From assembly GCA_037893225.1 (NCBI GenBank), contig JAZGUH010000282.1, positions 1,240,001-1,304,000 of the forward strand: a DNA stretch of 64,000 nucleotides. The letters are read 5' to 3'. This document shows, piece by piece, positions 50,827 to 62,890 of the stretch. How positions within the stretch are numbered: the first letter of the stretch is position 1; each line of letters begins with the position of its first letter. Under the pieces are notes generated by a model. The model did not search any database. It saw only the letters and a program-made list of their open reading frames with translations, and was not told where the DNA came from. The position numbers were made by a program, and so were the translations under genes. The DNA is from Hippasteria phrygiana. Its lineage: Eukaryota > Echinodermata > Asteroidea > Valvatida > Goniasteridae.

Positions 50827-51058
50827 ATATTTCATGCAATTATGAATGAGTAAAGCAAGTCCATACCCCAGGGAATTTGACAGGCATGGAGCAATAAATA
50901 GACGGTAATATGTACACAGATGTTGGCCGGAAAGAAAATAAACATTGCGAGGTTTGAATTTTCTCCACAAGTTTTAACTCTAAGAAGCCGCCGATAATTG
51001 CAACATGTAGCGCCAGATCTAAGCTATCCATACATGTCAAAATTACTGCATTTGGTTG
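50827..51058. repeat. Single junction monomer (class 5-like with A170)
   Basis: Monomer 220 has a class 5 5' half (G57, gacggt, T87, T97) with TTTT at 146-149 but A170, a combination otherwise typical of class 17. It lies between the truncated 7-mer and the 5-mer region and is probably a recombination product. Confidence 0.65.
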
Positions 51059-52218
51059 ATATTTCATGCAATTATGAATGAGTAAAGCAAGTCCATACCC
51101 CAGGGAATTTGACAGGCATGGAGCAATAAATAAAAGGTAATATGCACACAGATGGTGGCCGGAAAGAAAATAAACATTGCGAGGTTTGAATTTTCTCCAC
51201 AAGTGTTAACTCTAAGAAGCCGCCGATAATTGCAACATGTAGCGCCAGATCTAAGCTATCCATACATGTCAAAATTACTGTATTTGGTTTATATTTCATG
51301 CAATTATGAATGAGTAAAGCAAGTCCATACCCCAGGGAATTTGACATGCATGGAGCAATAAATAAAAGGTAATATGCACACAGATGGTGGCCGGAAAGAA
51401 AATAAACATTGCGAGGTTTGAATTTTCTCCACAAGTGTTAACTCTAAGAAGCCGCCGATAATTGCAACATGTAGCGCCAGATCTAAGCTATCCATACATG
51501 TCAAAATTACTGTATTTGGTTGATATTTCATGCAATTATGAATGAGTAAAGCAAGTCCATACCCCAGGGAATTTGACAGGCATGGAGCAATAAATAAAAG
51601 GTAATCTGCACACAGATGGTGGCCGGGAAGAAAATAAACATTGCGAGGTTTGAATTTTCTCCACAAGTGTTAACTCTAAGAAGCCGCCGATAATTGCACC
51701 ATGTAGCGCCAGATCTAAGCTATCCATACATGTCAAAAATACTGCATTTGGTTGATATTTCATGCAATTATGAATGAATAAAGCAAGTCCATACCCCAGG
51801 GAATTTGACATGCATGGAGCAATAAATAGACGGTAATATGTACACAGATGTTGGCCGGAAAGAAAATAAACATTGCGAGGTTTGAATTTTCTCCACAAGT
51901 TTTAACTCTAAGAAGCCGCCGATGATTGCAACATGTAGCGCCAGATCTAAGCTATCCATACATGTCAAAATTACTGCATTTGGTTGATATTTCATGCAAT
52001 TATGAATGAGTAAAGCAAGTCCATACCCCAGGGAATTTGACAGGCATGGAGCAATAAATAGACGGTAATATGTACACAGATGTTGGCCGGAAAGAAAATA
52101 AACATTGCGAGGTTTGAATTTTCTCCACAAGTTTTAACTCTAAGAAGCCGCCGATGATTGCAACATGTAGCGCCAGATCTAAGCTATCCATACATGTCAA
52201 AATTACTGCATTTGGTTG
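51059..52218. repeat. 5-monomer HOR (14, 14h, 15, 1*, 5), copy 1
   Basis: Monomers 221-225, 1,160 bp. 14h is a class 14 body with T57 instead of G57. Monomer 221 has T232, a marker of the 41-50 kb region, which suggests its 3' end came from there. Monomer 223 has a private attgcaccatg near 51700. Confidence 0.8.
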
Positions 52219-53378
52219 ATATTTCATGCAATTATGAATGAGTAAAGCAAGTCCATACCCCAGGGAATTTGACAGGCATGGAGCAATAAATAAAAGGTAA
52301 TATGCACACAGATGGTGGCCGGAAAGAAAATAAACATTGCGAGGTTTGAATTTTCTCCACAAGTGTTAACTCTAAGAAGCCGCCGATAATTGCAACATGT
52401 AGCGCCAGATCTAAGCTATCCATACATGTCAAAATTACTGTATTTGGTTGATATTTCATGCAATTATGAATGAGTAAAGCAAGTCCATACCCCAGGGAAT
52501 TTGACATGCATGGAGCAATAAATAAAAGGTAATATGCACACAGATGGTGGCCGGAAAGAAAATAAACATTGCGAGGTTTGAATTTTCTCCACAAGTGTTA
52601 ACTCTAAGAAGCCGCCGATAATTGCAACATGTAGCGCCAGATCTAAGCTATCCATACATGTCAAAATTACTGTATTTGGTTGATATTTCATGCAATTATG
52701 AATGAGTAAAGCAAGTCCATACCCCAGGGAATTTGACAGGCATGGGGCAATAAATAAAAGGTAATCTGCACACAGATGGTGGCCGGGAAGAAAATAAACA
52801 TTGCGAGGTTTGAATTTTCTCCACAAGTGTTAACTCTAAGAAGCCGCCGATAATTGCAACATGTAGCGCCAGATCTAAGCTATCCATACATGTCAAAAAT
52901 ACTGCATTTGGTTGATATTTCATGCAATTATGAATGAATAAAGCAAGTCCATACCCCAGGGAATTTGACATGCATGGAGCAATAAATAGACGGTAATATG
53001 TACACAGATGTTGGCCGGAAAGAAAATAAACATTGCGAGGTTTGAATTTTCTCCACAAGTTTTAACTCTAAGAAGCCGCCGATGATTGCAACATGTAGCG
53101 CCAGATCTAAGCTATCCATACATGTCAAAATTACTGCATTTGGTTGATATTTCATGCAATTATGAATGAGTAAAGCAAGTCCATACCCCAGGGAATTTGA
53201 CAGGCATGGAGCAATAAATAGACGGTAATATGTACACAGATGTTGGCCGGAAAGAAAATAAACATTGCGAGGTTTGAATTTTCTCCACAAGTTTTAACTC
53301 TAAGAAGCCGCCGATGATTGCAACATGTAGCGCCAGATCTAAGCTATCCATACATGTCAAAATTACTGCATTTGGTTG
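52219..53378. repeat. 5-monomer HOR (14, 14h, 15, 1*, 5), copy 2
   Basis: Monomers 226-230 repeat copy 1 at 1,160 bp. Monomer 228 (class 15) has catggggca, shared with monomers 232 and 239 but not 223, so the change arose after the first duplication and then spread with later copies. Confidence 0.8.
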
Positions 53379-54306
53379 ATATTTCATGCAATTATGAATG
53401 AGTAAAGCAAGTCCATACCCCAGGGAATTTGACAGGCATGGAGCAATAAATAAAAGGTAATATGCACACAGATGGTGGCCGGAAAGAAAATAAACATTGC
53501 GAGGTTTGAATTTTCTCCACAAGTGTTAACTCTAAGAAGCCGCCGATAATTGCAACATGTAGCGCCAGATCTAAGCTATCCATACATGTCAAAATTACTG
53601 TATTTGGTTGATATTTCATGCAATTATGAATGAGTAAAGCAAGTCCATACCCCAGGGAATTTGACAGGCATGGGGCAATAAATAAAAGGTAATCTGCACA
53701 CAGATGGTGGCCGGGAAGAAAATAAACATTGCGAGGTTTGAATTTTCTCCACAAGTGTTAACTCTAAGAAGCCGCCGATAATTGCAACATGTAGCGCCAG
53801 ATCTAAGCTATCCATACATGTCAAAAATACTGCATTTGGTTGATATTTCATGCAATTATGAATGAATAAAGCAAGTCCATACCCCAGGGAATTTGACATG
53901 CATGGAGCAATAAATAGACGGTAATATGTACACAGATGTTGGCCGGAAAGAAAATAAACATTGCGAGGTTTGAATTTTCTCCACAAGTTTTAACTCTAAG
54001 AAGCCGCCGATGATTGCAACATGTAGCGCCAGATCTAAGCTATTCATACATGTCAAAATTACTGCATTTGGTTGATATTTCATGCAATTATGAATGAGTA
54101 AAGCAAGTCCATACCCCAGGGAATTTGACAGGCATGGAGCAATAAATAGACGGTAATATGTACACAGATGTTGGCCGGAAAGAAAATAAACATTGCGAGG
54201 TTTGAATTTTCTCCACAAGTTTTAACTCTAAGAAGCCGCCGATGATTGCAACATGTAGCGCCAGATCTAAGCTATCCATACATGTCAAAATTACTACATT
54301 TGGTTG
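53379..54306. repeat. 4-monomer derivative of the 5-mer (14, 15, 1*, 5)
   Basis: Monomers 231-234 match copy 2 with 14h removed, at a spacing of 928 bp for the last three monomers. The catggggca marker is retained in monomer 232. Monomer 233 has ctattcat at 198-205 and monomer 234 has ctacattt near the end, both private. Confidence 0.78.
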
Positions 54307-55930
54307 ATATTTCATGCAATTATGAATGAGTAAAGCAAGTCCATACCCCAGGGAATTTGACAGGCATGGAGCAATAAATAAAAGGTAATATGCACACAGA
54401 TGGTGGCCGGAAAGAAAATAAACATTGCGAGGTTTGAATTTTCTCCACAAGTGTTAACTCTAAGAAGCCGCCGATAATTGCAACATGTAGCGCCAGATCT
54501 AAGCTATCCATACATGTCAAAATTACTGTATTTGGTTGATATTTCATGCAATTATGAATGAGTAAAGCGAGTCCATACCCCAGGGAATTTGACATGCATG
54601 GAGCAATAAATAGACGGTAACATGTACACAGATGTTGGCCGGAAAGAAAATAAACATTGCGAGGTTTGAATTTTCTCCACAAGTTTTAACTCTAGGAAGC
54701 CGCCGATGATTGCAACATGTAGCGCCAGATCTAAGCTATCCATACATGTCAAAAATACTGTATTTGGTTGATATTTCATGCAATTATGAATGAGTAAAGC
54801 AAGTCCATACCCCAGGGAATTTGACATGCATGGAGCAATAAATAAAAGGTAATATGCACACAGATGGTGGCCGGAAAGAAAATAAACATTGCGAGGTTTG
54901 AATTTTCTCCACAAGTGTTAACTCTAAGAAGCCGCCGATAATTGCAACATGTAGCGCCAGATCTAAGCTATCCATACATGTCAAAATTACTGTATTTGGT
55001 TGATATTTCATGCAATTATGAATGAGTAAAGCAAGTCCATACCCCAGGGAATTTGACAGGCATGGAGCAATAAATAAAAGGTAATCTGCACACAGATGGT
55101 GGCCGGGAAGAAAATAAACATTGCGAGGTTTGAATTTTCTCCACAAGTGTTAACTCTAAGAAGCCGCCGATAATTGCAACATGTAGCGCCAGATCTAAGC
55201 TATCCATACATGTCAAAATTACTGTATTTGGTTGATATTTCATGCAATTATGAATGAGTAAAGCAAGTCCATACCCCAGGGAATTTGACAGGCATGGGGC
55301 AATAAATAAAAGGTAATCTGCACACAGATGGTGGCCGGGAAGAAAATAAACATTGCGAGGTTTGAATTTTCTCCACAAGTGTTAACTCTAAGAAGCCGCC
55401 GATAATTGCAACATGTAGCGCCAGATCTAAGCTATCCATACATGTCAAAAATACTGCATTTGGTTGATATTTCATGCAATTATGAATGAATAAAGCAAGT
55501 CCATACCCCAGGGAATTTGACATGCATGGAGCAATAAATAGAAGGTAATATGTACACAGATGTTGGCCGGAAAGAAAATAAACATTGCGAGGTTTGAATT
55601 TTCTCCACAAGTTTTAACTCTAAGAAGCCGCCGATGATTGCAACATGTAGCGCCAGATCTAAGCTATCCATACATGTCAAAATTACTGCATTTGGTTGAT
55701 ATTTCATGCAATTATGAATGAGTAAAGCAAGTCCATACCCCAGGGAATTTGACAGGCATGGAGCAATAAATAGACGGTAATATGTACACAGATGTTGGCC
55801 GGAAAGAAAATAAACATTGCGAGGTTTGAATTTTCTCCACAAGTTTTAACTCTAAGAAGCCGCCGATGATTGCAACATGTAGCGCCAGATCTAAGCTATC
55901 CATACATGTCAAAATTACTGCATTTGGTTG
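54307..55930. repeat. 7-monomer unit (14, 7, 14h, 15', 15, 1*, 5)
   Basis: Monomers 235-241. A class 7 monomer (236, with T223 instead of A223) has entered between 14 and 14h. Monomer 238 is a class 15 5' half joined to a class 14 3' end (T217, T223). Monomer 239 keeps the catggggca marker. Monomer 240 has gaagg where the other 1* monomers have gacgg. Confidence 0.75.
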
Positions 55931-58018
55931 ATATTTCATGCAATTATGAATGAGTAAAGCAAGTCCATACCCCAGGGAATTTGACAGGCATGGAGCAATA
56001 AATAAAAGGTAATATGCACACAGATGGTGGCCGGAAAGAAAATAAACATTGCGAGGTTTGAATTTTCTCCACAAGTGTTAACTCTAAGAAGCCGCCGATA
56101 ATTGCAACATGTAGCGCCAGATCTAAGCTATCCATACATGTCAAAATTACTGTATTTGGTTGATATTTCATGCAATTATGAATGAGTAAAGCGAGTCCAT
56201 ACTCCAGGGAATTTGACATGCATGGAGCAATAAATAGACGGTAACATGTACACAGATGTTGGCCGGAAAGAAAATAAACATTGCGAGGTTTGAATTTTCT
56301 CCACAAGTTTTAACTCTAGGAAGCCGCCGATGATTGCAACATGTAGCGCCAGATCTAAGCTATCCATACATGTCAAACATACTGTATTTGGTTGATATTT
56401 CATGCAATTATGAATGAGTAAAGCAAGTCCATACCCCAGGGAATTTGACATGCATGGAGCAATAAATAAAAGGTAATATGCACACAGATGGTGGCCGGAA
56501 AGAAAATAAACATTGCGAGGTTTGAATTTTCTCCACAAGTGTTAACTCTAAGAAGCCGCCGATAATTGCAACATGTAGCGCCAGATCTAAGCTATCCATA
56601 CATGTCAAAATTACTGTATTTGGTTGATATTTCATGCAATTATGAATGAGTAAAGCAAGTCCATACCCCAGGGAATTTGACAGGCATGGAGCAATAAATA
56701 AAAGGTAATCTGCACACAGATGGTGGCCGGGAAGAAAATAAACATTGCGAGGTTTGAATTTTCTCCACAAGTGTTAACTCTAAGAAGCCGCCGATAATTG
56801 CAACATGTAGCGCCAGATCTAAGCTATCCATACATGTCAAAAATACTGCATTTGGTTGATATTTCATGCAATTATGAATGAGTAAAGCAAGTCCATACCC
56901 CAGGAAATTTGACAGGCATGGAGCAATAAATAAAAGGTAATATGCACACAGATGGTGGCCGGAAAGAAAATAAACATTGCGAGGTTTGAATTTTCTCCAC
57001 AAGTGTTAACTCTAAGAAGCCGCCGATAATTGCAACATGTAGCGCCAGATCTAAGCTATCCATACATGTCAAAATTACTGTATTTGGTTGATATTTCATG
57101 CAATTATGAATGAGTAAAGCGAGTCCATACCCCAGGGAATTTGACATGCATGGAGCAATAAATAGACGGTAACATGTACACAGATGTTGGCCGGAAAGAA
57201 AATAAACATTGCGAGGTTTGAATTTTCTCCACAAGTTTTAACTCTAGGAAGCCGCCGATGATTGCAACATGTAGCGCCAGATCTAAGCTATCCATACATG
57301 TCAAAAATACTGAATTTGGTTGATATTTCATGCAATTATGAATGAGTAAAGCAAGTCCATACCCCAGGGAATTTGACAGGCATGGAGCAATTAATAAAAG
57401 GTAATATGCACACAGATGGTGGCCGGAAAGAAAATAAACATTGCGAGGTTTAAATTTTCTCCACAAGTGTTAACTCTAAGAAGCCGCCGATAATTGCAAC
57501 ATGTAGCGCCAGATCTAAGCTATCCATACATGTCAAAATTACTGTATTTGGTTGATATTTCATGCAATTATGAATGAGTAAAGCGAGTCCATACCCCAGG
57601 GAATTTGACATGCATGGAGCAATAAATAGACGGTAACATGTACACAGATGTTGGCCGGAAAGAAAATAAACATTGCGAGGTTTGAATTTTCTCCACAAGT
57701 TTTAACTCTAGGAAGCCGCCGATGATTGCAACATGTAGCGCCAGATCTAAGCTATCCATACATGTCAAAAATACTGAATTTGGTTGATATTTCATGCAAT
57801 TATGAATGAGTAAAGCAAGTCCATACCCCAGGGAATTTGACAGGCATGGAGCAATAAATAAAAGGTAATATGCACACAGATGGTGGCCGGAAAGAAAATA
57901 AACATTGCGAGGTTTAAATTTTCTCCACAAGTGTTAACTCTAAGAAGCCGCCGATAATTGCAACATGTAGCGCCAGATCTAAGCTATACATACATGTCAA
58001 AATTACTGTATTTGGTTG
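55931..58018. repeat. 9-monomer segment (14, 7, 14h, 15, 14, 7, 8*, 7, 8)
   Basis: Monomers 242-250. The first three repeat the previous unit at 1,624 bp. Monomers 244-250 form the left partner of a duplication whose right partner starts at monomer 258. Monomer 243 has T41 and caaacata, monomer 246 has ccaggaaat, and monomer 248 has caattaata, all private. Confidence 0.75.
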
Positions 58019-58482
58019 ATATTTCATGCAATTATGAATGAGTAAAGCAAGTCCATACCCCAGGGAATTTGACAGGCATGGAGCAATAAATAGACGGTAA
58101 CATGTACACAGATGTTGGCCGGAAAGAAAATAAACATTGCGAGGTTTGAATTTTCTCCACAAGTTTTAACTCTAGGAAGCCGCCGATGATTGCAACATGT
58201 AGCGCCAGATCAAAGCTATCCATACATGTCAAAAATACTGCATTTGGTTGATATTTCATGCAATTATGAATGAATAAAGCAAGTCCATACCCCAGGGAAT
58301 TTGACATGCATGGAGCAATAAATAGACGGTAATATGTACACAGATGTTGGCCGGAAAGAAAATAAACATTGCGAGGTTTGAATTTTCACCAAAAGATTTA
58401 ACTCTAAGAAGCCGCCGATGATTGCAACATGTAGCGCCAGATCTAAGCTATCCATACATGTCAAAATTACTGCATTTGGTTG

Positions 58483-59410
58483 ATATTTCATGCAATTATG
58501 AATGAGTAAAGCAAGTCCATACCCCAGGGAATTTGACAGGCATGGAGCAATAAATAAAAGGTAATATGTACACAGATGGTGGCCGGAAAGAAAATAAACA
58601 TTGCGAGGTTTGAATTTTCTCCACAAGTTTTAACTCTAGGAAGCCGCCGATGATTGCAACATGTAGCGCCAGATCTAAGCTATCCATACATGTCAAAAAT
58701 ACTGCATTTGGTTGATATTTCATGCAATTATGAATGAATAAAGCAAGTCCATACCCCAGGGAATTTGACATGCATGGAGCAATAAATAGACGGTAATATG
58801 TACACAGATGTTGGCCGGAAAGAAAATAAACATTGCGAGGTTTGAATTTTCTCCACAAGTTTTAACTCTAAGAAGCCGCCGATGATTGCAACATGTAGCG
58901 CCAGATCTAAGCTATCCATACATGTCAAAATTACTGCATTTGGTTGATATTTCATGCAATTATGAATGAGTAAAGCAAGTCCATACCCCAGGGAATTTGA
59001 CAGGCATGGAGCAATAAATAAAAGGTAATAGGTACACAGATGGTGGCCGGAAAGAAAATAAACATTGCGAGGTTTGAATTTTCTCCACAAGTTTTAACTC
59101 TAGGAAGCCGCCGATGATTGCAACATGTAGCGCCAGATCTAAGCTATCCATACATGTCAAAAATACTGCATTTGGTTGATATTTCATGCAATTATGAATG
59201 AATAAAGCAAGTCCATACCCCAGGGAATTTGACATGCATGGAGCAATAAATAGACGGTAATATGTACACAGATGTTGGCCGGAAAGAAAATAAACATTGC
59301 GAGGTTTGAATTTTCTCCACAAGTTTTAACTCTAAGAAGCCGCCGATGATTGCAACATGTAGCGCCAGATCTAAGCTATCCATACATGTCAAAATTACTG
59401 CATTTGGTTG
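58483..59410. repeat. Two-monomer alternation (p, 1*, p, 1*)
   Basis: Monomers 253-256 alternate two sharply different classes at 464-bp spacing. p has G24, G57, aaaagg, G97, G157 and A217; 1* has A24, T57, gacgg, T97, A157 and T217. The pattern recurs at 61499-62426 and begins again at 63587. Monomer 255 has a private aataggtac. Confidence 0.82.
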
Positions 59411-60570
59411 ATATTTCATGCAATTATGAATGAGTAAAGCAAGTCCATACCCCAGGGAATTTGACAGGCATGGAGCAATAAATAAAAGGTAATATGCACA
59501 CAGATGGTGGCCGGAAAGAAAATAAACATTGCGAGGTTTGAATTTTCTCCACAAGTGTTAACTCTAAGAAGCCGCCGATAATTGCAACATGTAGCGCCAG
59601 ATCTAAGCTATCCATACATGTCAAAAATACTGTATTTGGTTGATATTTCATGCAATTATGAATGAGTAAAGCAAGTCCATACCCCAGGGAATTTGACATG
59701 CATGGAGCAATAAATAAAAGGTAATATGCACACAGATGGTGGCCGGAAAGAAAATAAACATTGCGAGGTTTGAATTTTCTCCACAAGTGTTAACTCTAAG
59801 AAGCCGCCGATAATTGCAACATGTAGCGCCAGATCTAAGCTATCCATACATGTCAAAATTACTGTATTTGGTTGATATTTCATGCAATTATGAATGAGTA
59901 AAGCAAGTCCATACCCCAGGGAATTTGACAGGCATGGAGCAATAAATAAAAGGTAATCTGCACACAGATGGTGGCCGGGAAGAAAATAAACATTGCGAGG
60001 TTTGAATTTTCTCCACAAGTGTTAACTCTAAGAAGCCGCCGATAATTGCAACATGTAGCGCCAGATCTAAGCTATCCATACATGTCAAAAATACTGCATT
60101 TGGTTGATATTTCATGCAATTATGAATGAGTAAAGCAGGTCCATACCCCAGGGAATTTGACAGGCATGGAGCAATAAATAAAAGGTAATATGCACACAGA
60201 TGGTGGCCGGAAAGAAAATAAACATTGCGAGGTTTGAATTTTCTCCACAAGTGTTAACTCTAAGAAGCCGCCGATAATTGCAACATGTAGCGCCAGATCT
60301 AAGCTATCCATACATGTCAAAATTACTGTATTTGGTTGATATTTCATGCAATTATGAATGAGTAAAGCGAGTCCATACCCCAGGGAATTTGACATGCATG
60401 GAGCAATAAATAGACGGTAACATGTACACAGATGTTGGCCGGAAAGAAAATAAACATTGCGAGGTTTGAATTTTCTCCACAAGTTTTAACTCTAGGAAGC
60501 CGCCGATGATTGCAACATGTAGCGCCAGATCTAAGCTATCCATACATGTCAAAAATACTGAATTTGGTTG

Positions 60571-60802
60571 ATATTTCATGCAATTATGAATGAGTAAAGC
60601 AAGTCCATACCCCAGGGAATTTGACAGGCATGGAGCAATAAATAAAAGGTAATATGCACACAGATGGTGGCCGGAAAGAAAATAAACATTGCGAGGTTTG
60701 AATTTTCTCCACAAGTTTTAACTCTAGGAAGCCGCCGATGATTGCAACATGTAGCGCCAGATCTAAGCTATCCATACATGTCAAAAATACTGAATTTGGT
60801 TG
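60571..60802. repeat. Hybrid monomer 262 (class 8* 5' half, class 7 3' half)
   Basis: The 5' half is class 8 type (G57, aaaagg, C87, G97). From position 130 it is class 7 type (G130, T147, G157, G170, A217, A223). The matching place 14 monomers upstream has separate 8* (248) and 7 (249) monomers. This hybrid therefore fits an in-register crossover between them, with the join between positions 97 and 130. Confidence 0.82.
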
Positions 60803-61034
60803 ATATTTCATGCAATTATGAATGAGTAAAGCAAGTCCATACCCCAGGGAATTTGACAGGCATGGAGCAATAAATAAAAGGTAATATGCACACAGATGGT
60901 GGCCGGAAAGAAAATAAACATTGCGAGGTTTAAATTTTCTCCACAAGTGTTAACTCTAAGAAGCCGCCGATAATTGCAACATGTAGCGCCACATCTAAGC
61001 TATACATACATGTCAAAATTACTGTATTTGGTTG

Positions 61035-62890
61035 ATATTTCATGCAATTATGAATGAGTAAAGCAAGTCCATACCCCAGGGAATTTGACAGGCATGGAGC
61101 AATAAATAGACGGTAACATGTACACAGATGTTGGCCGGAAAGAAAATAAACATTGCGAGGTTTGAATTTTCTCCACAAGTTTTAACTCTAGGAAGCCGCC
61201 GATGATTGCAACATGTAGCGCCAGATCAAAGCTATCCATACATGTCAAAAATACTGCATTTGGTTGATATTTCATGCAATTATGAATGAATAAAGCAAGT
61301 CCATACCCCAGGGAATTTGACATGCATGGAGCAATAAATAGACGGTAATATGTACACAGATGTTGGCCGGAAAGAAAATAAACATTGCGAGGTTTGAATT
61401 TTCACCAAAAGATTTAACTCTAAGAAGCCGCCGATGATTGCAACATGTAGCGCCAGATCTAAGCTATCCATACATGTCAAAATTACTGCATTTGGTTGAT
61501 ATTTCATGCAATTATGAATGAGTAAAGCAAGTCCATACCCCAGGGAATTTGACAGGCATGGAGCAATAAATAAAAGGTAATATGTACACAGATGGTGGCC
61601 GGAAAGAAAATAAACATTGCGAGGTTTGAATTTTCTCCACAAGTTTTAACTCTAGGAAGCCGCCGATGATTGCAACATGTAGCGCCAGATCTAAGCTATC
61701 CATACATGTCAAAAATACTGCATTTGGTTGATATTTCATGCAATTATGAATGAATAAAGCAAGTCCATACCCCAGGGAATTTGACATGCATGGAGCAATA
61801 AATAGACGGTAATATGTACACAGATGTTGGCCGGAAAGAAAATAAACATTGCGAGGTTTGAATTTTCTCCACAAGTTTTAACTCTAAGAAGCCGCCGATG
61901 ATTGCAACATGTAGCGCCAGATCTAAGCTATCCATACATGTCAAAATTACTGCATTTGGTTGATATTTCATGCAATTATGAATGAGTAAAGCAAGTCCAT
62001 ACCCCAGGGAATTTGACAGGCATGGAGCAATAAATAAAAGGTAATATGTACACAGATGGTGGCCGGAAAGAAAATAAACATTGCGAGGTTTGAATTTTCT
62101 CCACAAGTTTTAACTCTAGGAAGCCGCCGATGATTGCAACATGTAGCGCCAGATCTAAGCTATCCATACATGTCAAAAATACTGCATTTGGTTGATATTT
62201 CATGCAATTATGAATGAATAAAGCAAGTCCATACCCCAGGCAATTTGACATGCATGGAGCAATAAATAGACGGTAATATGTACATAGATGTTGGCCGGAA
62301 AGAAAATAAACATTGCGAGGTTTGAATTTTCTCCACAAGTTTTAACTCTAAGAAGCCGCCGATGATTGCAACATGTAGCGCCAGATCTAAGCTATCCATA
62401 CATGTCAAAATTACTGCATTTGGTTGATATTTCATGCAATTATGAATGAGTAAAGCAAGTCCATACCCCAGGGAATTTGACAGGCATGGAGCAATAAATA
62501 AAAGGTAATATGCACACAGATGGTGGCCGGAAAGAAAATAAACATTGCGAGGTTTGAATTTTCTCCACAAGTGTTAACTCTAAGAAGCCGCCGATAATTG
62601 CAACATGTAGCGCCAGATCTAAGCTATCCATACATGTCAAAAATACTGCATTTGGTTGATATTTCATGCAATTATGAATGAATAAAGCAAGTCCATACCC
62701 CAGGGAATTTGACATGCATTGAGCAATAAATAGACGGTAATATGTACACAGATGTTGGCCGGAAAGAAAATAAACATTGCGAGGTTTGAATTTTCTCCAC
62801 AAGTTTTAACTCTAAGAAGCCGCCGATGATTGCAACATGTAGCGCCAGATCTAAGCTATCCATACATGTCAAAATTACTGCATTTGGTTG
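61035..62890. repeat. 3,016-bp 13-monomer HOR, copy 2 (first 6 monomers and a divergent tail)
   Basis: Monomers 264-269 (Y, 10i, p, 1*, p, 1*) match 251-256 at exactly 3,016 bp. Monomer 270 resembles 257 but has C223, and monomer 271 is another 1* with a private catgcattgagc. Monomer 269 has private ccaggcaat and tacatagat. The phase is lost from monomer 271 onward. Confidence 0.78.

Larger units (their letters stand above)
58019..61034. repeat. 3,016-bp 13-monomer HOR, copy 1
   Basis: Monomers 251-263 are Y, 10i, p, 1*, p, 1*, 14-like, 14h, 15, 14, 7, 8/7 hybrid, 8. 10i is a class 10 3' half (A138, A146, C223) on a class 16 5' half. p has aaaagg, T87 and G97, with aggaag and A217. The next Y monomer begins copy 2 at 61035. 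Monomer 263 has cacatct, destroying the BglII site. Confidence 0.8.
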
